A stretch of DNA of 11,602 nucleotides from NCBI GenBank assembly GCA_003497765.1, contig DNNY01000141.1:1-11602 (forward strand), given 5' to 3'. Numbering within the stretch: the stretch's first letter is position 1; every line of letters begins with the position of its first letter. Positions 6,424-11,602 of the stretch are shown here, piece by piece. Origin of the DNA: Oceanospirillaceae bacterium (GTDB lineage: Bacteria; Pseudomonadota; Gammaproteobacteria; Pseudomonadales; Balneatricaceae). Below the pieces are notes generated by a model that ran no database searches, was not told the origin of the DNA, and saw nothing but the letters and a program-made list of their open reading frames with translations. The translations under genes and the position numbers were made by a program.

Positions 6424-7128
6424 ATGCTTAAACGTCACAATATGATTTTTATAATAGCATTGTTAATGGGCAGCTCTACTCAGGCTTATAGCAACACAAA
6501 TATAATTCAGCCTTTTACTGCTTACTACAGCAGCACTTGGAATCTGGGCTTAACCATAACTGGTGAGGCTACTAGACAACTTACCCAACTCGATAATGGT
6601 CAATGGCAATTATCATTGGATGCCAAAGCGATGATGGCTTCACTCCAAGAGCAAAGCCTGCTGGCTATTGACGACGAGCAGATTCTACCGCAAGCCTATA
6701 ACTACAAACGCAAAGTACTTAGCCGCAAGAAACAACTAGCCATCGATTTTGATTGGCAAACGGGTAAAGCGACCACTACCACGAGCAATAGCTGGTCGAT
6801 GCCGATTGTGGCGCCCCTTCAAGATAAGTTATCGGTACAGTTACAGCTACGCACAGATCTTAGCCAAAGACCTTATGGACGCTTTGCCTATAAAGTAGCG
6901 GCAGGCGGGCAAGTCGAAACCTTTAACTATGAGGTAAAAGGCACTGAGAAAGTAAAACTGCTATTGGGCGATTTTGATACCATCAAGGTGGAAAGATTAC
7001 GCAACGGTACCAGTGATCGGGAAACCTTAATTTGGTTTGCCCCTAGCCTAAATTACCAAGCCGTGCGCATACAACAAGTTGAGCCAGATGGTAAAAGTTA
7101 TCAATTGGATCTACAAAGCCTTGAATAG
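6424..7128 (+). CDS. DUF3108 family exported protein, function unknown
   Basis: This 234-residue protein resembles the DUF3108 family, commonly found downstream of purN in Pseudomonas-like bacteria. The N-terminus is a signal peptide: Lys3 and Arg4, a hydrophobic run at about 7-16, and likely cleavage near STQA (18-21), so the mature protein should be periplasmic. The remainder looks beta-rich, with family-like segments FTAYYSSTWNLGLTITGEA, LPQAYNYKR, FDWQTGKA, PLQDKLSVQLQLR and ETLIWFAPSLNYQAVRIQ. The ATG at 6424 has a strong AAGGAG-type site with 9-base spacing, the best in this operon, suggesting higher or independent translation compared with purN. The gap to purN is only 24 bases. Why an envelope protein follows purine genes is unknown; no enzyme activity is visible. 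Confidence 0.8.
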   Translation: MLKRHNMIFIIALLMGSSTQAYSNTNIIQPFTAYYSSTWNLGLTITGEATRQLTQLDNGQWQLSLDAKAMMASLQEQSLLAIDDEQILPQAYNYKRKVLSRKKQLAIDFDWQTGKATTTTSNSWSMPIVAPLQDKLSVQLQLRTDLSQRPYGRFAYKVAAGGQVETFNYEVKGTEKVKLLLGDFDTIKVERLRNGTSDRETLIWFAPSLNYQAVRIQQVEPDGKSYQLDLQSLE

Positions 7129-7153
7129 ATAACCATCTGTCTGCATTAGTTTA

Positions 7154-7183
7154 TTAACAATATAGCAATTGTGGCTGTAAATT
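7154..7183 (+). promoter_or_regulatory. Candidate promoter for the TolC-type gene
   Basis: TTAACA (7154-7159) matches the -35 consensus at 5 of 6 positions and TAAATT (7178-7183) matches the -10 at 4 of 6, with an 18-base spacer. No terminator is visible between the DUF3108 stop and this point, so read-through from the purine operon is also possible. Confidence 0.35.
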
Positions 7184-7210
7184 AGAGTAAAGTGAATAGC
7201 CAAGGCCTAG

Positions 7211-7257
7211 AGACTTAGTTAAAATCAAAAACTCAAACTAATAACTAAGTTAAGTCT
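7211..7257 (+). repeat. Competing inverted repeats before the TolC start
   Basis: AGACTTAGTT (7211-7220) can pair in two ways. ACTTAGTT (7213-7220) is complementary to AACTAAGT (7243-7250) over 8 bp, and AGACTTA (7211-7217) is complementary to TAAGTCT (7251-7257) over 7 bp. The two partners are directly adjacent and mutually exclusive. They end 6 bases before the chosen ATG and cover any weak ribosome-binding sequence. Stability is modest because the stems are AT-rich. Confidence 0.4.
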
Positions 7258-7263
7258 TTGTCT

Positions 7264-8526
7264 ATGCGTGCATTTTATTCTTTCACCTCAAGCTGCCTAA
7301 CGGCTGGCTTATGTTTGGCATTTAGCTCAACATTATCTGCTCAGGCGCTGCAGCATCAATATCAATTAGCTCTAGACAATGACCCTGCTTTATTGGCGAG
7401 CGAGCAACGGCATCAGTCTGTAAAACAGCTTTCCAATATTGCCGAAGCGGCTCTAAAGCCAGTTTTGTCAGCCGGCACTACCCAAAGCCTGAAACTAGCC
7501 TCAGGTACAAGCTCAGATAGTTATAATGCTAGTGTAGCCATGAATTTACGCATTGATGCTATCTATGCTGCAGAAAGCGCTGAAGCCTCAATCAAGCAAT
7601 CTACTTTTAACTTACGTGCCAATCGCCAAAAGCTCATAGCAGATACCATCAAAAACTATTTTTCTATCGTCAAGCAGCAAACCCAGATCAACTCTATTCT
7701 AGCGCAGATAAAATCTGCCCAGCAGAGCTTATCCCGTATCCAGAAACAAAATCAGCTTGGTCTTGCCACCCAAGTTCAAGTGGCTGACGTCGAAAATAAT
7801 GTCCAACAGTTAAATCTGAGTCTTTTACAAGCCCAACAAAGTTTGCAAGAAGCACGCTATAACCTGACCTTAAGTACTGGTGAAGTGATTAACCAAGAGC
7901 TACCTGGCATCAACTTAACTACCAGCCTGCCTGACAATGAGTCCCTTGAACTGGATTATTGGTGGGAGCAAGCAAAACAAAACAATCTAAGTCTACTGGC
8001 GGCTACAGCCGGAGTACAAAAGGCATATCATGATTACGAGCAAGTGGATGCGGGTAAATATCCTACTGGTACCGTCGCAGGCACCCACTATTCGCATCAG
8101 AGCGACACTATCACCCTTAGTATTAGTGGCAAACTTTATGATGGCGGATTAAATCAAGCCCAAACCCAACAAGCACGCTTAAATTGGCTGGCTAATCAGG
8201 AGGACTTAAAAGTACGTCAAAGGTCAGTAAAACAGCAAATCGATAGTATGCTTTACAATCTTCGTAACAACGATGAGCAAATTACTTTACAACAAAGTTT
8301 GCTGGATACCGCTGAGTTTTCCCTTGCGGCAACCCAAAAAGAGTATGAACTAGGGGTTACAGACTTAGTTGCGGTGCTCGAAGCAGAGCAAAAAGTAGCC
8401 ACCACAGAGGTGAATTTGATTAAGTCTCGTTATGATCAAATCATGTTGCAAACCAACCTAAAAATGTTGGTGGGCAGTCTCAATGATAATGATCTGGGGG
8501 CTTTGGATAGGCTCTTGGACGAGTAG
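7264..8526 (+). CDS. tolC: TolC family outer-membrane efflux/secretion channel
   Basis: This protein is predicted to form the trimeric outer-membrane beta-barrel and periplasmic alpha-tunnel used by tripartite efflux pumps or type I secretion. From ATG 7264 it has 420 residues, with a signal peptide (hydrophobic about 10-22, likely cleavage after LSAQA, residue 28). The mature start, ALQHQYQLALDNDPALLA, is typical of TolC. Two repeated outer-membrane-factor domains follow: long glutamine-rich helices at about 105-205 and 300-405, and a GKLYDGGLNQAQ strand-to-helix turn near 289-300. It is shorter than E. coli TolC, with no extended C-terminal tail. An in-frame TTG two codons upstream (7258) is less likely as start. 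No adaptor or inner-membrane pump gene lies nearby, so it may serve several pumps, as E. coli TolC does. The exact orthology to tolC is inferred. Confidence 0.88.
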   Translation: MRAFYSFTSSCLTAGLCLAFSSTLSAQALQHQYQLALDNDPALLASEQRHQSVKQLSNIAEAALKPVLSAGTTQSLKLASGTSSDSYNASVAMNLRIDAIYAAESAEASIKQSTFNLRANRQKLIADTIKNYFSIVKQQTQINSILAQIKSAQQSLSRIQKQNQLGLATQVQVADVENNVQQLNLSLLQAQQSLQEARYNLTLSTGEVINQELPGINLTTSLPDNESLELDYWWEQAKQNNLSLLAATAGVQKAYHDYEQVDAGKYPTGTVAGTHYSHQSDTITLSISGKLYDGGLNQAQTQQARLNWLANQEDLKVRQRSVKQQIDSMLYNLRNNDEQITLQQSLLDTAEFSLAATQKEYELGVTDLVAVLEAEQKVATTEVNLIKSRYDQIMLQTNLKMLVGSLNDNDLGALDRLLDE

Positions 8527-8536
8527 ATAGAAAATT

Positions 8537-8565
8537 AAATGGGCTCCATAGGAGCCCATTTTTTT
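8537..8565 (+). terminator. Rho-independent terminator of the TolC gene, possibly bidirectional
   Basis: An 11-bp perfect stem (8537-8547 with 8551-8561, core TGGGCTCC/GGAGCCCA), a 3-base ATA loop and a run of seven T (8559-8565) lie 11 bases after the TolC stop. On the minus strand the same stem follows directly after the dcd TAA and leads into TTTAATTTTC, so it can plausibly stop both convergent transcripts. Confidence 0.93.
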
Positions 8566-9148
8566 AGCTATCTTGATCTATACGACTAGCCACAGCGCCC
8601 TGCTGATTTTTGTATTTCGCGTTATCGCGTTGGTTATAGGGTCGCATAGCTGGCGTAGAAAGGGTTTCAAAGTTAATCGCGCCAATCGTCATATTGGGCT
8701 TTAGAGCCAAAGGTAGTTTGCCGCTATTAAAGCACTCTAGCACAATGGCACCACTCCAACCTGGGTCAATACGATGGGCCGTAACATGCACCATTAAGCC
8801 CAAGCGAGCCAGTGACGAACGCCCATCAAGCCAGCCGACTAAATCGGCAGGAATGGTTACTGATTCTTTAGTAACAGCCAAAGCCAATTCGCCTGGATGC
8901 AAAAAGAAAGCCTCATCATCTGCGACAATTATTTCTTCACTCATTATGGCTTCTAAGGTCTGATTAATTTCTTCCCGACTTGCACTGACATCAACATACG
9001 GGCGGGCATGGTCTTTAAACACACGAAAGCTACGCCCCAAACGTAAATCAACACTTACGCCACTAATAACGTCATTACTTGGACGCGGCTCAATAACGAT
9101 ATGGCCTTTATCGAGACTGGCAATAATATCCTGATCACTTAATCGCAT
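8564..9148 (-). CDS. dcd: dCTP deaminase
   Basis: Dcd hydrolyses dCTP to dUTP and ammonia in the cytosol, feeding dUMP and dTTP synthesis. The 194-residue protein is nearly the length of E. coli Dcd (193) and very similar along its length. It carries [24 protein letters not shown] at about 108-131 with Ser111 and Arg115, catalytic Glu138 in IVLECFN, and the C-terminal [22 protein letters not shown] lid segment. The monofunctional gammaproteobacterial form is indicated; no sign of the bifunctional dUTP-hydrolysing type was noticed. The ATG at 9148 has a poor ribosome-binding site, and a tiny ATG-AAA-AAG-TAA reading frame ends 3 bases before it. It is last in a trmA-mrp-dcd operon and its stop lies inside the shared terminator with the TolC gene. 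Confidence 0.97.
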   Translation of the reverse strand: MRLSDQDIIASLDKGHIVIEPRPSNDVISGVSVDLRLGRSFRVFKDHARPYVDVSASREEINQTLEAIMSEEIIVADDEAFFLHPGELALAVTKESVTIPADLVGWLDGRSSLARLGLMVHVTAHRIDPGWSGAIVLECFNSGKLPLALKPNMTIGAINFETLSTPAMRPYNQRDNAKYKNQQGAVASRIDQDS

Positions 9149-9176
9149 AGCTTACTTTTTCATCCTGCTTGTTTAA

Positions 9177-9190
9177 TGTGGCAAGCCACA
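9177..9190 (-). repeat. Small hairpin between mrp and dcd
   Basis: TGTGGC and GCCACA form a 6-bp inverted repeat with a 2-base spacer (in practice 5 bp with a 4-base loop), starting one base after the mrp stop codon. It has no following U-run on the minus strand, so it is unlikely to end transcription fully. It could mark an mRNA processing or stability site that sets mrp and dcd levels apart. Confidence 0.45.
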
Positions 9191-9191
9191 A

Positions 9192-10013
9192 TTAGTCTTC
9201 AATACTAATACTTGGTCCACTGGGTTTTTGGTTTAACTTTAGGGTGATGGTGTGGGCCAATTCACTATAAACTTTGGCAATAGTGCCATGAGGGTCGGCA
9301 ATGGCCGTAGGGTTACCCGCATCGGCTTGTTCACGGATATGCATACTTAAGGGCAAGCTAGCCAGTTGTTCGGTTCCGTATTCTTCGGCTAATTTTGCAC
9401 CACCCAAGGCACCAAAAATAGCCTCTTCGTGCCCACATTGGCTACATACATGAGTACTCATATTTTCCACAATACCCAGTACAGGCACTTGGACTTTAGT
9501 AAACATTTCTATACCCTTGCGCGCATCAAGCAGAGCTAGATCTTGTGGAGTGGTCACCACCACCGCGCCCGTCAGCTTGGCTTTCTGACTCAGTGTCAGC
9601 TGAATATCCCCTGTCCCTGGTGGCATATCAACAAACAAATAATCCAGCTCACCCCAATGGGTCTGCAATAGCATTTGTTGCAAAGCACCCGCAGCCATAG
9701 GACCACGCCATACCATAGGTGAGTTTTCATCAATTAAGAAAGCGATGGACATCACCTTAATGCCATGAGCTGTTAATGGTACAAACCATTTTTCATCCAT
9801 GGTTTCAGGATGGCTGCCCGCTTTAATCCCTAACATTAAACCCTGACTGGGGCCATAGATATCAGCATCAAGCACACCTACTTTATGGCCTGCTGCGGCC
9901 ATGGCTAAAGCGATATTCGCCGTAGTAGTTGACTTACCGACCCCACCTTTACCGGAAGCAATAGCGATAATATTCTGAACTTGCGCTAGTCCTGATTCAT
10001 TTGCTGCTTGCAT
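9192..10013 (-). CDS. mrp: Mrp/ApbC-type ATP-binding Fe-S cluster carrier, short form
   Basis: Mrp/ApbC proteins are cytosolic P-loop ATPases that bind an Fe-S cluster at a dimer interface and pass it to client enzymes. From the ATG the protein has 273 residues. It shows the deviant Walker A GKGGVGKST (21-29), DADIYGPSQ near 49-57, FVDMPPGTGD near 127-136, and a CxxC motif (Cys190, Cys193 in HVCSQCGHEE) that would ligate the cluster. E. coli Mrp is about 369 residues because of an N-terminal MIP18/DUF59-like domain, which is missing here. The ATG at 10013 has GGAG at 9-base spacing; an upstream in-frame TTG at 10028 overlaps that ribosome-binding site and is unlikely. It starts 16 bases after the trmA stop. 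Proximity to metG is a common gammaproteobacterial arrangement. Confidence 0.92.
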   Translation of the reverse strand: MQAANESGLAQVQNIIAIASGKGGVGKSTTTANIALAMAAAGHKVGVLDADIYGPSQGLMLGIKAGSHPETMDEKWFVPLTAHGIKVMSIAFLIDENSPMVWRGPMAAGALQQMLLQTHWGELDYLFVDMPPGTGDIQLTLSQKAKLTGAVVVTTPQDLALLDARKGIEMFTKVQVPVLGIVENMSTHVCSQCGHEEAIFGALGGAKLAEEYGTEQLASLPLSMHIREQADAGNPTAIADPHGTIAKVYSELAHTITLKLNQKPSGPSISIED

Positions 10014-10029
10014 ACTAAATTGCTCCAAA

Positions 10030-11142
10030 TTAAATTCGTGTTAACACTACACCTGTTTCCACATGATCAGTATAAGGAAACTGGTCAAACATGGCTTTAG
10101 CTTGTAGCTGATGGGTTTCCTGTAACTGCTGTAAATTAGCCATAAGGGTAACAGGGTTGCAGGAAATATAAATAATACGCTTAAACTGCTGCACTAATTG
10201 TAAGGTATTGTCATCCAATCCCGCCCGAGGTGGATCAACCAATACAGTACCAAATTGGTAGTCATCCAAATCAATATGCTGTAGCCGCCGAAAGGCTCTT
10301 TCGCGATTTAATGCGGCAGTCATCTCTTCACTGGACAAGCGAGCTATAACGACATTATTAACGCCATTGGCTTGCAGGTTAAACTGGGCTGAATTAACCG
10401 ATGATTTGGCAATTTCTGTGGCCATTACTTTGCCATAATGAGCCGCTAATGGAATAGTAAAATTACCATTGCCACAATACAACTCCAATAAATCAGGCTG
10501 TTTGGTGGATTTAGCGCCAGCACTTTGCTCGCACGCCCAAGTTAACATCTTCTCATTAATGCCAGCGTTGGGCTGCGTAAAGGCATTTTCTACCTGCTGA
10601 TAATAAAATTTTCGATTCTGCACCTGCAAGGTTTCGATAATACTATCACCACCAATAATCAGCTTTTGCTTACGCGCCCGACCAATAATTTTAATCTTAA
10701 ACTGTTTGCTAAGGCTTGCAGCTGCCTGCTCCCATTCGACATCCAACTGCCGATGATAAAGCATACTCACAGCAGCCTCACCGGTTTGGCTTGTTAAAAA
10801 GTCCATCTGAAATAATTTTTGGCGCAAGGAGGCATTAGGCTTTATGGCTTCCAGCAAAGGCTGCATAAGTTCATTTATGCGTAAACTGCCCGTAGGAAAT
10901 TGCTCAATCCGGATGGGATTAAATTTTTGCCCCTTGGGGAACATAGCATAAAATAAATCGTTATCCGTATGCCAAACACGAAATTCGGCGCGCATTCGAA
11001 AGTGTTCTGGCGCTGATGGAAATATCTCTAAATCAGGCGCTGTTGCCCAATCACCGAGTTCAGTAAAACGTGCTTCTAAGGCAGCTGACTTAGTCGCTAA
11101 TTGCTCGGCATAATGATTAACTGACATGCTTGGGGCTGTCAT
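10030..11142 (-). CDS. trmA: tRNA (uracil-5-)-methyltransferase TrmA
   Basis: TrmA uses S-adenosylmethionine to methylate U54 in the T-loop of tRNA, making ribothymidine. From the ATG at 11142 it has 370 residues (E. coli 366). Visible are the N-terminal substrate region with FRMRAEFRVWH, the RKFYYQQVENAFTQPN segment near 177-192, the SAM-binding motif LLELYCGNGNFT (218-229), VLVDPPRAGL with Asp303, the catalytic nucleophile Cys328 in YISCNPVTL, and the general base Glu362 in DHVETGVVL. The lack of Fe-S cysteines and of a TRAM domain separates it from RlmD/RlmC, and PYTDHVE supports TrmA. The start is set by AAGGA 8 bases upstream; the frame stays open to 11217 but that part is promoter or leader. 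It heads the trmA-mrp-dcd operon, divergent from metG. Confidence 0.94.
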   Translation of the reverse strand: MTAPSMSVNHYAEQLATKSAALEARFTELGDWATAPDLEIFPSAPEHFRMRAEFRVWHTDNDLFYAMFPKGQKFNPIRIEQFPTGSLRINELMQPLLEAIKPNASLRQKLFQMDFLTSQTGEAAVSMLYHRQLDVEWEQAAASLSKQFKIKIIGRARKQKLIIGGDSIIETLQVQNRKFYYQQVENAFTQPNAGINEKMLTWACEQSAGAKSTKQPDLLELYCGNGNFTIPLAAHYGKVMATEIAKSSVNSAQFNLQANGVNNVVIARLSSEEMTAALNRERAFRRLQHIDLDDYQFGTVLVDPPRAGLDDNTLQLVQQFKRIIYISCNPVTLMANLQQLQETHQLQAKAMFDQFPYTDHVETGVVLTRI

Positions 11143-11216
11143 AGAGGTATTCCTTTTAATCGTCTTAGACCAAAAACCGGTAGACAAGCATACGTAAACA
11201 CGAATATTGGCGGGCA

Positions 11217-11222
11217 ATTATA
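11217..11222 (-). promoter_or_regulatory. Candidate -10 element for trmA-mrp-dcd
   Basis: On the minus strand this is a perfect TATAAT, about 75 bases upstream of the trmA start. A second TATAAT lies at 11239-11244. Neither has a good -35 hexamer at 16-18 bases, so use of either is uncertain. A leader of roughly 65 bases would result from the nearer one. Confidence 0.4.
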
Positions 11223-11255
11223 ACAGGGGAAGAGGTAAATTATAGATTTTTGTTA

Positions 11256-11332
11256 GTGATCACACGTAATTTTAAGTACAATAGTGGCCACTTTATGGTG
11301 ACGAAAAGGCTAGCCCGAAAATAATTGTCACC
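11256..11332. promoter_or_regulatory. Cluster of palindromes in the trmA-metG divergent promoter region
   Basis: Three perfect palindromes lie within 60 bases: GTGATCAC (11256-11263), AGTGGCCACT (11283-11292) and GGCTAGCC (11308-11315). The last is enclosed by a GGTGAC (11297-11302) / GTCACC (11327-11332) inverted repeat. TACAAT (11277-11282) is a candidate metG -10 with a weak TTAGTG -35 at 18 bases, which would put the second palindrome at the transcription start and the third in the metG leader. The proteins that might bind are unknown. Confidence 0.4.
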
Positions 11333-11363
11333 CAACTTGTTATCTTGATAGCCCAACAATATT

Positions 11364-11602
11364 ATGACCAGCACTTCCCCACGCGAAATTCTTGTAACCA
11401 GCGCCCTCCCATATGCCAATGGTTCTATCCATCTAGGCCATATGCTGGAATATATCCAAACTGATATTTGGGTTAGATATCAACGCCTAGTGGGTAATCG
11501 CTGTCATTATGTTTGTGCCGATGATGCCCATGGCACAGCCATAATGTTGCGCGCAGAAGTGGAAGGGATTACACCTGAAGAACTGATTGCCAAAGTACAG
11601 GC
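11364..11602 (+). CDS. metG: Methionyl-tRNA synthetase, N-terminal part
   Basis: MetG charges tRNA(Met) and initiator tRNA with methionine. Only the first 79 codons are in the window, running off its right edge. The class I signature is clear: [18 protein letters not shown] (residues 9-26), where HLGH is the HIGH-type ATP-binding motif, and [13 protein letters not shown] (49-61) from the methionine pocket region, as in the E. coli enzyme. The ATG at 11364 matches the family N-terminus, although no strong ribosome-binding site precedes it. It is divergent from trmA-mrp-dcd; in E. coli metG and mrp are direct divergent neighbours, so trmA appears to sit between the two here. Confidence 0.96.
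   Translation, partial: MTSTSPREILVTSALPYANGSIHLGHMLEYIQTDIWVRYQRLVGNRCHYVCADDAHGTAIMLRAEVEGITPEELIAKVQ

Noticed and set aside
8694..8963. Plus-strand 89-codon open frame inside dcd
   Set aside because: Antisense to the highly conserved catalytic core of Dcd; low-complexity translation with no support.
11143..11217. N-terminal extension of TrmA by 25 residues
   Set aside because: The downstream ATG has an ideal AAGGA site and fits the family length; the extension resembles no TrmA sequence and covers the likely leader.
1..11602. CRISPR array, insertion sequence, phage or toxin-antitoxin/defence genes
   Set aside because: No regularly spaced direct repeats, transposase, integrase or known defence motif was found; all sizeable genes match known families.

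Overview
This window looks like chromosomal DNA of a free-living, probably marine, gammaproteobacterium outside the Enterobacterales. The protein sequences are clearly gammaproteobacterial: Dcd and PurM are close to the E. coli proteins by eye, and Hda, MlaA and TolC-type proteins are present. Base composition is moderate. The divergent arrangement of a DUF2066-hda block and a purM-purN-DUF3108 block recalls Pseudomonas and its relatives. A Cellvibrionales-like host is a guess that the sequence cannot settle.

Layout. (1) 1-3297, minus strand: a compact four-gene operon read as DUF2066 secreted protein (GTG start), then a PerM/AI-2E-family membrane protein, then hda (inactivation of the replication initiator DnaA), then mlaA (outer-membrane lipid asymmetry lipoprotein, cut by the window edge). 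(2) 3298-4645: a looser, more AT-rich stretch with two small plus-strand accessory genes, a zinc-binding GFA/CENP-V-type protein with a shortened C-terminus and a GNAT acetyltransferase, flanked by intergenic DNA with several inverted repeats. (3) 4652-7128, plus strand: purM-purN-DUF3108, two de novo purine biosynthesis enzymes followed by an exported protein of unknown function. A putative promoter and a perfect 9-bp inverted repeat that covers the purM ribosome-binding region lie upstream. (4) 7264-8526, plus strand: a TolC-type outer-membrane factor with no partner pump genes in view, ending in a strong terminator. (5) 8564-11142, minus strand: trmA-mrp-dcd (tRNA m5U54 methyltransferase, short ATP-binding Fe-S carrier, dCTP deaminase), convergent with tolC and sharing its terminator. 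(6) 11364-11602, plus strand: the N-terminal 79 codons of metG, divergent from trmA.

Most of the window is housekeeping: replication control, purine and pyrimidine nucleotide synthesis, tRNA modification and charging, Fe-S delivery and envelope maintenance. I see no CRISPR array, transposase, phage gene, tRNA, rRNA or obvious defence system, and I do not claim a new system. The points most worth a second look are the purM leader inverted repeat, the accessory GFA/GNAT pair between two normally adjacent conserved blocks, the short Mrp, and the two uncharacterised but co-operonic envelope proteins (DUF2066 and DUF3108).
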